Below are positions 1 through 11,700 of a stretch of 64,000 bases of DNA, piece after piece. Location of the stretch: the NCBI GenBank assembly GCA_028698995.1, contig JAQVVM010000004.1:338-64337 (forward strand), in the 5' to 3' direction. This stretch comes from Bacteroidales bacterium (GTDB lineage: Bacteria; Bacteroidota; Bacteroidia; Bacteroidales; PXBB01). A model generated the notes under the pieces. The model saw only the letters and a list, made by a program, of their open reading frames with translations, searched no databases and was not told the origin of the DNA. The position numbers and the translations under genes were made by a program. The number at the start of each line of letters is the position of its first letter. The first letter of the stretch is position 1.

Positions 1-2530
1 GTCACACTGTAAGTACGTGTCACAATATAAGGATCGGCAGCACAGCCTGTTCCGCCATTATTGGCGTCAGAAACAAATGCCACAGTAGGTGCAGCACCAC
101 AGTTGTCCGCTTCGTCAGTAACGACAGAGATGTCCGGTGCGGGCACATTGGTAATACATTTAATACCAGTAACAGGTGCAGGGTTAGAAGCAGTAGGATT
201 GACATCATCAATCACGGTGATGGTCTGTTCAACATTGATAGCGTTGCCGCAAGCATCAGTCACACTGTAAGTACGTGTCACAATATAAGGATCGGCAGCA
301 CAGCCTGTTCCGCCATTATTGGCGTCAGAAACAAATGCCACAGTAGGTGCAGCACCACAGTTGTCCGCTTCGTCAGTAACGACAGTAATATCAGGAGCAG
401 GAACTGCAGAGATACACTTTATACCAGTAATAGCTGCAGGGTTGGAAGCTGTAGGATTGACATCATCAATCACAGTGATGGTCTGTTCAACAGCAATAGC
501 GTTGCCGCAAGCATCAGTCACACTGTAAGTACGTGTCACTATATAAGGATCAGCGGTACAACCTGTGCCACCATTGTTGGCATCGCTTACCCAGGCTACT
601 GTAGGTGCAGCACCACAGTTGTCTGCTTCGTCAGTAACGACAGAGATATCCGGAACCGGTACATTGGCAATACACTTGATACCAGTAACAGGAGCAGGGT
701 TGGAAGCTGTAGGATCCACATCATCAATCACGGTGATGGTCTGTTCAACATTAATTGAGTTGCCACAAGCATCAGTCACACTGTAAGTACGTGTCACAAT
801 ATAAGGATCAGCGGCACAGCCTGTACCACCATTATTAGCATCGCTTACCCAGGCTACTGTAGGTGCAGCACCACAGTTGTCCGCTTCATCAGTAACGACA
901 GTAATATCAGGAGCAGGAACTGCAGAGATACACTTTATACCAGTAATAGCTGCAGGGTTGGAAGCTGTAGGATTGACATCATCAATGACGGTGATGGTCT
1001 GTTCAACAGCAATAGCGTTGCCGCAAGCATCAGTCACACTGTAAGTACGTGTCACTATATAAGGATCAGCGGCACAGCCTGTACCACCATTATTGGCGTC
1101 AGAAACAAATGCCACAGTTGGTGCAGCACCACAGTTGTCCGCTTCGTCAGTAACGACAGTAATATCAGGTGCAGGAACTGCAGAGATACACTTTATACCA
1201 GTAATAGCTGCAGGGTTGGAAGCTGTAGGATCCACATCATCAATCACGGTGATGGTCTGTTCAACATTGATAGCGTTGCCACAAGCATCGGTCACACTGT
1301 AAGTACGTGTCACAATATAAGGATCGGTAGCACAGCCTGTACCACCATTATTAGCATCGCTTACCCAGGCTACTGTAGGTGCAGCACCACAGTTGTCCGC
1401 TTCGTCAGTAACGACAGAGATATCCGGAACCGGTACATTGGCAATACACTTGATACCAGTAACAGGAGCAGGGTTGGAAGCTGTAGGATTGACATCATCA
1501 ATCACAGTGATGGTCTGTTCAACATTAATTGAGTTGCCACAAGCATCGGTCACGCTGTAAGTACGTGTCACTATATAAGGATCAGCGGTACAACCTGTGC
1601 CACCATTGTTGGCATCGCTTACCCAGGCTACTGTAGGTGCAGCACCACAGTTGTCCGCTTCGTCAGTAACGACAGTAATATCAGGAGCAGGAACTGCAGA
1701 GATACACTTTATACCAGTAATAGCTGCAGGGTTGGAAGCGGTGGGATCCACATCATCAATCACGGTGATGGTCTGTTCAACTTTAATTGAGTTGCCACAA
1801 GCATCAGTCACACTGTAAGTACGTGTCACAATATAAGGATCGGTAGCACAACCTGTTCCGCCATTATTGGCGTCAGAAACAAATGCCACAGTCGGTGCAG
1901 CACCACAGTTGTCCGCTTCATCAGTAACGACAGTAATATCAGGAGCAGGAACTGCAGAGATACACTTTATACCAGTAATAGCTGCAGGGTTGGAAGCTGT
2001 AGGATCCACATCATCAATCACGGTGATGGTCTGTTCAACATTAATTGAGTTGCCACAAGCATCAGTCACACTGTAAGTACGTGTCACAATATAAGGATCA
2101 GCGGCACAACCTGTTCCGCCATTATTGGCGTCAGAAACAAATGCCACAGTTGGTGCAGCACCACAGTTGTCCGCTTCGTCAGTAACGACAGAGATATCCG
2201 GAACCGGTACATTGGCAATACACTTGATACCTGTTATAGGTGCAGGGTTGGAAGCGGTGGGATCCACATCATCAATCACAGTGATGGTCTGTTCAACATT
2301 AATAGCGTTGCCACAAGCATCGGTCACACTGTAAGTGCGTGTTACTATATAAGGATCGGCAGCACAGCCTGTACCACCATTATTAGCATCGCTTACCCAG
2401 GCTACTGTAGGTGCAGCACCACAGTTGTCCGCTTCGTCAGTAACGACAGTAATATCAGGAGCAGGAACTGCAGAAATACACTTTATACCAGTAATAGCTG
2501 CAGGGTTGGAAGCTGTAGGATCGGTATTAT
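1..2530 (-). repeat. 258-bp coding tandem repeat array (86-residue HYR-like units)
   Basis: About ten units of exactly 258 bp lie head to tail, and the left edge cuts the last one. The recurring TCACACTGTAAGTACGTGTC tract on the plus strand recurs at 258-bp spacing through the array. Translated on the minus strand, each unit contains TGIKCI, VVTDEADNCGAAPTV, NNGGTGCAADPYIVTRTYSV, TDACGN and VEQTITVIDDVDPT. Units are nearly identical in DNA but differ at a few blocks: WVSDANN or FVSDANN, DITVV or DISVV, DDVDPT or DDVNPT, and NAINVEQ, NSINVEQ, NAIAVEQ or NSIKVEQ. The two cysteines per unit resemble HYR domains. The period is a whole number of codons, so unit number can change without breaking the frame. 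Confidence 0.95.
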
Positions 2531-5500
2531 CATCAACATTTATAGTCTGCTCACAAGTTTCACTATTTCCTGCCGCATCTTTTAAAGTCCATGTACGTGT
2601 AACAACTATAGGGCAAGTACCAGCAGCCACATCAATGTAGGTAACAGAAGTAATACCGCAATTATCAGTTGCAACGCCCTGATTTGTGCCATTTGAGAAT
2701 ACGGTATAAGTAGAAGCAGCTTCTGTTGTAGAATAAGCTGGTCCTGTGATTTCGTCAGGTGAACATCCTTCAAGATTTCTCGTAATAGGACAAGTCGTAA
2801 TAATGGGGTCTGTATTATCAGCTCCTAAAGCCACTATATAATCTTCAACTTCACCGTTTGTAGCTGTTCCGGTATAACTGAGGCCATTATCAGTACTGAA
2901 ACGGAAGCGCATAAATGTATTTCCAACTGTTGCAGCACAAGGAACATAAAAATTTAGGTTATTATTACCAGCACTCATAGTAGAATCTGCAAATATCTGT
3001 TCGCCGGCATCTGCCCAGTCACCATCAGCATTAAAATCTATCCATGCGCTAAGGTTACCGGTTACAGAAGCATTAACGGTAATACTGGCCGAATCGCCCT
3101 GATTTAAAGAAGTATTAAATGTTACACCATCTTCATCATCCGTGTTGGCATCATCACCGGTGGCGTCACTGTTGGGTTGGCCGTCAGCTTCGCAGTCAAT
3201 AGTGCTTCCCAAATAAGTTGTATAATCATTAATATGTTTTGCGCCATTGCTTGCATTGAGGGTTGGGTAAGTTGGATCTGGAGCATCACCGAAGTCATAA
3301 CACACATCGGGGTCATCAAGTTCTTTGCTGTCAGAAATCGAACACATATTTGCATCTGTAACAGTAACCGCATAAGTTGCGGCGCTTAATCCTGTGAGGT
3401 CTTCGGTAGAAGCAAAGGGTGTCCCTGTTCCATTTTTAGTCCAGTAATATGTATAAATGGGAGAACCTCCATTAACAGTTAAGTTAATTTGGCCATCGCT
3501 TGCACCAGGAATTGAAGGTTCTGTTAATGCGAAACCGAGGGATGTGGGGCCTTGATTAACGGTAACTATGACAGGTTGAATAGAATATCCGCCAAGAGTT
3601 GTTGTTCCTTTAATATAATATGTGCCATTGGTTGCAGCAGTAGGTGTAGCATAAGGAATAGTGGCGCCGGCATTTGTCCAGTATGTATAAGTAAGACCCG
3701 GTGTAGAACCTGCAGTAACAGCAGGTAATGTAATATTAACTGTTTGAGGGGAACAAACTGCTGCAGGGTTTGTTATAGCAAGTACCGGAGTTGGGGTTAC
3801 GGACTCAATATCCGAGTTGTTAGGTAAGTAAATATCTAAAGTTGTTGAAGTAACTTCTGCTTGATTAACATAACTACCACTAGCATTGACGGTAGCAGTA
3901 ATGGCTAATGTAGCCACATCAAGATAGCCAAAATCTCCAATAGACCATAAACCAGTTCCACTGTTAAAACTGCCATGTGAAGGAGCAGTATGAGAAACAT
4001 AGGTGTAACCTGCAGGTAGAACATCTTCGACGCTTACATCTTCAGCATCACTTAACCCATAGTTGGTTACGGATAATGTAAAGACGATATCAGTACCGAT
4101 TACCGGGGTGTTGTTGTTCACGGTTTTATTAATAGATAAGTCGGCTTGCGGCGTAACAACAGGCGTAATATCAGATTCGTTGTTAGTTAAATCGGGGTCG
4201 GGCTGGTCGTTGGTACCAATATTGGATTTATTTGTGTAATTACCAGAGGCATTAACAAGAGCCAATATCTTTAAATGCAATGTGTCGCCAACTAAAAGAT
4301 TTCCAATAGTCCAGGTAATAATACCGCCGGATTCAGAGGTTGCTGAGCCTCCATCATCAGAAACGTAAGTATAGCCGGAAGGTAAAGTGTCGTGAGCCAC
4401 AACTGAAGAAGCATTACTAGGTCCTAAATTGGTAACCATGAGAGTAAACTCGATATAGGTGCCCACAACAGGGGACATGTTATCGGCTGTTTTAATAATT
4501 TTAAGGTCGGCTACAGCACCGGGAACAGGCACTAAGGTATCATAATTATTTGCCGGAATAGGGTCATCTTCATCAGCCGTTACAATACATGAATTTTCAT
4601 AATCGCCAGATGCCAGAATCGTGGCTGTAATTTCAATAGAAACAGATTGTGTATAAGCGAGATTGCCTATAGTCCAGATGCCTGTTACAGAGTTATAATC
4701 TCCACCACTGTTGTCAGAAACATAAGTATAGCCATCAGGTAATAAGTCCTCCACTTCAACATTGGTGGCATCGCTGGGGCCATCATTTGTTACTTCAAGA
4801 GTGAAGACGATATCGTTTCCAACATTTTGAGACGGATTATCTGCAATTTTTGTTATGGTAAGGTCTGCCTGAGGAACAGGAGTTGTTTCTACTGTATCTA
4901 TATTATTTCCGGGTACGGGGTCATTACTTGAGGTTGTTACTTCTGCAATATTTTCATAATCACCTGATGCAAGAACCAATGCTGTAATGGTAAGTGTTTT
5001 GGAAGAATCTTTTAAAACGTTTCCCACCGTCCAAATGCCGGTACCATCATCAAAAGCGCCGTTACCATTGTCAGAAACATAAGCATATCCGGAGGGTAGT
5101 ATATCTGTAACTTCGACATCCAGAGCTATATTTGGACCATTATTAGTTATAGTTAAAGAAAATTCCACCTCACTTCCAACATCTGGAGTTGTATTGTCAA
5201 CGGCCTTGGCTATGCCCATATCGGCGGTGCCGTCCATGGTGATATAAACAGTAGCCGGATCACAAATGGTGTCATAAGGTGATGGCAAACATACTTCGTA
5301 AGTGAAGCTGTCATCCCCTGAATAATTGAGGTCTGGAGTATATGTAAAAGTACCATCAGGGTTGAAAGTAACCTGACCATTTGAAGGGCTTGTTAATTGT
5401 GAGAATGAAGATCCCGGCTCATAATAATCATTAAGAGTGACGTCTCCACCCACAGGTGTATTTATATTTGTACCATAATAATCATCAACAGCCAAAGGTC

Positions 5501-5709
5501 CTACTGTTATACAATAAGTGCCTTCATCAGAAAGTCCGGTTGTATCTATGATATTATATAACAGGCAGAAAGTACCCACAAAACCCGGGGTTGGAATGAA
5601 TGAAAATGTTCCATCTTCAGGTCCCCAGATTAAAGTACCTTGAGAGGCATCAGGTTGCGACCATATAAAGAACTCACAATCATCCACATCGCCATCGGGG
5701 TCGTAATCT
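1..5709 (-). CDS. Giant surface adhesin, downstream part, partial at left edge and in a shifted frame
   Basis: This frame is open from about 5709 to base 1 and continues beyond the window. It carries on the protein begun at 12910 after a one-base shift near 5710. In order on the minus strand I read a cadherin-like/Ig-like pair (about 5780-5250, with ND-x-Y and G-x-x-SFTYEVC-type signatures), four DUF11 repeats (about 5240-3810, each with the VTNxGPSxA and LPxGYTYVS signatures), an Ig-like unit (about 3805-3555), one SprB repeat (about 3555-3310), a GEVED domain (about 3310-2830, with DFGDAPD and AWIDFNADGDW), one HYR-like domain (about 2820-2530), then the 86-residue repeat array. All these are extracellular modules of Bacteroidota adhesins. 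The C-terminus, where a type IX secretion signal would be expected, lies outside the window. The lack of a start here and the unbroken domain logic across the junction are why I treat this as part of the upstream gene. Confidence 0.85.
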
Positions 5710-8700
5710 CCTGTTTAATAGTTCCATTAAGGGTTGTGTTATAAGGGGTGTAAAAGGTGTCATTAACAGCCACAGGAGGCAAACAACTTATAGAACCGAC
5801 AACGCCGCTGTTTGAGGCTGTACAGCCATTAGCGTCCGTAACTGTTACATAGTAAGTACCTAAATCCAGGAGGGAAATTGTCTGAGAAACGCCGCCATTG
5901 CTCCAGTTGTAAGAATAGGGGTAAACACCACCTCCAACTGAAGCTGTAGCAGCTCCATTGGTATAAATACATTCTTTGGGATAAGTAAATACCGTAATAT
6001 CAAGATTGGAAGCTTTTGTTACAGTAATTGATAAGGTTCCTGTACAACTATTGTCATCAGTAACCGTAACAGTATAAACACCTTCGGAGATATTTACAGG
6101 GTCCTGAATATTTCCTATTGCAGTTGGTCCCGACCATGAATACGAGAAGGGAGCTGTTCCGTTGTTAACGGTAAGGTCAATTGAGCCCGTTGCTATACCG
6201 CATGAAGAAGACTCAATAATAGTTGCAAACAATTCGATGGCTGTTGCCGGTTCGGTAATGGTATCACCTGTGGTTGCAGTACACCCTTTAGAGTCTGTGA
6301 CCGTAACAGAATAAATACCCGCAGTAAGATTACTAATATTCTGAGTATTTAGTCCGTTAGACCAGCTGTAGGAATAAGCGGGTGTACCACCGGCAGGTGT
6401 CAAAGAAATACTGCCATCAGTGCCGTCTTTACATGTAACGTTATCACTTGAAGCGCTTACAGTTAATACATCGGGTTGTGTCAATGCCGCTGAGGTAAGC
6501 GTTTTAACACAGGAATTGGCGTCAGTTACTGTAACAGAGTAATTGCCAATAGATAAACCATATATGTCTTCTGTAATTGAATCGTTGGACCAGATAAATG
6601 TGTAAGGCGTAACGCCCCCGTTAACAGTAAGGTTGACCATACCATTGCTGCCGCCGAAGCATGATACATTGGTTTCAATCATAGTAAGAGACATTGCTGA
6701 AGGTTGTGTAATGCTAAAGGAAGCGGTAGCCGAACAGCCATTGTCGTCGGAAACTGTTACTGTATAGTTGCCTGCAACTAATCCGGAGCGGTCTGCTGTG
6801 GTTATGCCACCGCCCCAGTCATAATCGTAGTCAAGGGTTACGGTACCACCGGTAACCGTAATATCAATAGCCCCAGTTGTTGAGGCATTACAAAGCACAT
6901 TTGTAAGAGTGGCATCAATTGTAACAGCCGCAGGCTGGGTAACGGCAGTAGCCGCAATGGCAGTACAACCATTGTCGTCGGTAACAGTAACAGAGTAATT
7001 ACCTGCAGGAATATTGGCAAGGTCTTCTGTTGTTTCGTTGTTTGACCAAAGGAAATCATAATCTATGGTACCTCCGCTTACAGAGAGGTCAATACTGCCC
7101 GTTGAATACCCGTTGCACAATGGTGAAACCGGCGTGGCAGTTGCTGTAAGCTGAGCAGGTTGGGTAATGGTTTTGGATAAAACATCTGAACATCCCAGCG
7201 AATCGGTTACAGTAACAGAATACGAGCCTGAAACAAGACCGGAAATATCTTCTGTGGTAGCTCCGTTACTCCATAAAAAGGTATATCCTGTCAGAAGGCT
7301 TGGTGTGCCTCCACTGACAGTGAGGTTAATACTGCCGTTTGAACCACCGTTGCAATTGATATTGACTTGTGTGGCTGTGAGTAAAATGGCAGCAGAAGGC
7401 TGTCCAACGATGACTGATGATAATACTTTTGTACAACCTTTATTGTCAGTGACTGTAACACTGTATGTGCCTGCATATAAACCGGTAATATCTTTTGTAG
7501 TCGCAGAAAAAACAGGTCCTGACCAGCTATAGGTATAGGGTGACGTGCCTCCGCTTACAGTCAAAACGACTTGCCCGTTTTGTCCTCCATAGCATTTGAC
7601 ATTGGTAATAGCAGGAGTTGCATCGAGAGCTGCTGCCGGCTGTGTAAGTGTGTAGGATTCTGTCAATGTACAGGAGTTTGCATCAGTAATGGTTACTGTA
7701 TATGTGCCTTCTGTTAGACCACTACGGTCTTCAGGATCCGGTGAACCCGGTAAATCAGACCATTGGTATGTAAAGCTGCCTGCACCTCCCGTTACTGTTA
7801 GATTTATAGCTCCTGTAGAGCCGCCATTACAGTTAATATTTGTTTGTGTGCTGTTGACCAGTAAAGCATCTGGTTCCGTTATTGTTGCTGTGGCAAAAGC
7901 CTCACAACCAGCGTCATCTGTAATTGTAACACTATAAGTACCAGCAGATAACGACGAGATAGTGGCACTTGATGATGAATTAGACCATAGTATATCATAA
8001 GGCGCAGTGCCTCCGGAGGGTGTCACGGTAAGAGACCCGTTATTGCCATTTTTACACGAAACATTTGTTTGAGCTGAAATTGTTGCTATTGGACCATCTG
8101 AATTGCTCACGGCAAAGTTAGCTATGGCATAACATCCCGAAGGATTATTAGTAACAGTTACCGTATAGTTGTCAGAAAAAAGATCTGTAATATCTTCGGT
8201 TGTTTCGCTGTTGCTCCATAAGTAAGTTGGGCTGACTCCATCAGTAACGGTAATATTGATGCTGCCGGTATTATTGCCACAGCTTGCAGCAGAAGTAGTT
8301 CCACTTACAGAAGGTGCTGTGCTGACAGTAACATTTACATTGGCTGTGCCTGAGCATCCTTCATTATCGGTAACAGTCACCGTATAGGTAGGTGTGCCTG
8401 CTGAAACATTTAATATGACAGGATTTTGAGTCTGGCTTGTAAAACCTGGCCCAGACCATGCATATGAAACACCTCCGCTGGCATGAAGCTGAAGGTCACC
8501 TCCTGAACATACAGGATCATAAGAAGCCGCTACTGTTGGCGTATGCACATATACATCTTTGCAAACAGGTGGTGTCGTATCACACAGATTTCTGGCTTCA
8601 ACACATACAGAATAGGTTCCCAAGGCAGCTCCTGTCCAGTCAATGACAACAGACGCAGAATCCTGACCTGATACAATAACAGGTCCTGATGGTGATACTG

Positions 8701-11700
8701 TCCAAATATAACCGGTATTAGAAGGATCAGGATTTGTTGAAAATACAGATGTAGCATCAGATTGACATACACTGGTACCTTCACATCCTGAAGGCGCATT
8801 TAGAACAATAGCTCCGGAAGATACAGTACAACCATCGTTATCTGTTATGGTCACTGAATAACTGCCTGCGGCAAGACCTGTTCTGTCCTCAGGGTTGCTT
8901 GTGCCTCCCAAATCTGCCCAGTCATAAGTGAAGGGCGGATTGCCTCCGTTGGCAGTAATGTTGATTGCTCCATCGTATAGAAAACAAGTGGGGTCGGTAG
9001 TGCTGCCTGTTACATCTATACCATTGCATAAGTCCTTTCCAAAACCAAACTCAGAAAACCCACTGAGTCCTGAACGTTTGACTGTAGCTCCTGAAGCAGC
9101 CACATGGGTACCCCATCCGGTATTGGCCCATGCAGAAGCTGCATTGGCACGTTTAAGCAAACGTACACCTGCATCCAAGAGCTGGCTTGAAAAACCGGTT
9201 CCTGTAAGCTCCATGTCGTAATTGGTGCTGGCAAGGCTATTGGCTGCAGAAAAGACCCAATAACCTTCTGTAAAATTTACACCGATATTATAAACGCCAT
9301 CGCTTAAGGGTAATCCGTTTGAACCCGGATTCGAAGCTGTAAAACAACCCGTAAGTGATCCTGAGGTGAGGTCTGTAAAAGTAAGCAGGGCATCCCTGTT
9401 GGCTGTTGAGTTGCCTAAAGCTACAGCTGTACCTATCGGATACCTCTTGGCTCCTGATGTTGTGGTAAGCCATCTTTTGAAACAGCCTATTATACTCCCT
9501 GCGGTGTAATTCAGGGTGCCTTCAGAAGGCGCAGATGTTCCTAATTCTAACAACTGGCTGTTACAATCAATATTTCCTGAAGTCATCGTGAGGACTGACT
9601 CCACAGCAACAGTAGTGGTGCTGCCCTCAATAACCAAATTGGTTTCGCTCTTTGCGACAGTTAAATTGTTGAAGGTTTGTGTCGTTGCTGTACCCTGAAT
9701 ACTCTGGTTGACAGTTGTGTTGTTAAAATTAATGGTGCTTGATGCCCCTGTAAATGTACCGCCATTGTTAATCCAATTGCCCCCCACATTATGCGTAAAG
9801 GAAGAACCATTAAATGTGGTGCCTGCACCGATGTTTACATTTCCGGCAACAGTCATGGCTGCACCTGCTGTGGCTGATGCTGTTCCTGTTAAAGAAAAAT
9901 CACCGGCTATTGTTAAAGCCGTTCCGGGCATCGTCTTAGTGCCACTGCCACTCAATATAAGGTTGTAGTACCCGGCAGGAGAACCATTGGGGTTGATAAC
10001 CGTCTGACCTGCACCATTGTATTCAACAGTGTTTGCAAAAGAATTTGCATTCAGCACACCAGTTCCTGTGAGTGTAAGGGAGCCCCCGATTCTCATAATG
10101 TTGTCCTCCTGAAGTGATAAAGCTGCCCCGTTATCAACGGTAACATTATTGAAATTAGTAGTGCCGGACATGGTGGCTTCTGCATTGTTGAAAAGAACAG
10201 TGCCAGATCCCGGATTAAAGGTGCCTGAATTTGTCCATGCGCCTGATGCGCCGGTTACAGTAAAAGTATTAGACGAACCGTTAAGAATTCCATTGGGTTC
10301 AATATTAATTGTTTTACAAGTAGCTGTTGCAGACAATGTAGGGTCATGTGCCGTAGTACCGGCATCAGGGATTACGACATTGCTGGTATCTGTGGGGACT
10401 GTACCCTGATCCCAATTGGTTCCTGTATCCCAGTTTGTTGTGCCGGCTCCTGCTGTCCAAACCCAATCTATGATTGATTTGTTTGCCAAAGCCCATGTCT
10501 GTGAGTCTTCTGTAGTGGCAAAGTAGCTTGTGCTTATGTTGGACAGGGAAATCCACTTATTGGTTGAGTTTCTGGTCGACTGACCTAATTCAGTAGTTGG
10601 AGGGTTGTCCCAAAAAACCAATCTGTTTGCTGCATTGCCATTAAGTTCCCCATCAAGGTAATGAAGTGTAAGTGTTAAGGTGCCCGACCCACCTGTCTGG
10701 AAAATATCGTAAGTGCGTAAAACAGCGCCAGGCTTCCACGCCGGTGCCACGCCTATAGTTATTTTAAATGTTACATCTGTGGCACCGCCTGAAGCAAAGT
10801 TAATTCTAGTGTATGTGTTGCCAAAAGTGTAGTTTGTTCCTGTTGAAAAAGAGGTCCGTTTAACGTAACCTTCAACATCTCCTATGCCTGTTGTTGTGGC
10901 AGTACTGGCCATTGTAAGTGTATTGGAGCCCATATCAAGGCTTCCTTTTGTTGCAGAGGGATTGGCACTTTGTAGGGATAACACACCATTAACGGTAAAA
11001 TTCTGAGCTGCGGTTACACCACCAGCACCATTAATAGTCAGGTTTTTAACAGTACCAGTGAAAAATGAAGACGGTAAAGTAATGGCGCTGGCGTTTGTAA
11101 ATACCACAGTGGCACTTGTATTGCTTGCATCCACACTGCTGGTTCCTGTGGGTGAGCTGCCGGAAATAGTAAGTGTGTATGCGCCCACCGTAAAATTTCC
11201 GCTGGTCAATGTGAGTAACCCTGTTACATTGGAAGAACGTGCCAGATTAACACCACTTGAATTATTGATGGTAAGGTTGTTAAATGATGTTACTGTGCTG
11301 CCTCCAATAGTTTGAGCAGTACCACTGCCATTCAAGTTGATGGTACTGGTACTGGCCGTAAATGTACCGTTATTCGTAAAGTTTCCTTTGATGTTTTGTG
11401 TGAATGTAGAAGCGGCAAAGGTGCTGCCTGATGCAATAGTAAAGTTACCATTAACTGTGGTGCCAGCACCGGCAGTTAAAGTTTGCCCTGAACTAAGACT
11501 GATATCCACATGACGTAGGCCTCCATTAATAAATTCAGGACCTGTAGTTTTGCTGCTGCATGTATAATAGAGGTCGTAAGTGCCGGTGCCTTGTAAGGTT
11601 CCGGTAATAACGCCATCGCAACGATAAATGGCGGAGTTAGAATTCATTGTGAGGTTTGTGCCGGCTGCTAGAGTCCCATTATTAAGTGTCAACTTACTGC

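Noticed and set aside
1-2530. CRISPR array
   Set aside because: Units are 258 bp with no unique spacers and are a continuous coding repeat.
1-2640. Series of 69-73-codon open frames on the plus strand, all alike
   Set aside because: They are the antisense of the 258-bp adhesin repeats and repeat with the same period; the minus strand frame has clear domains.
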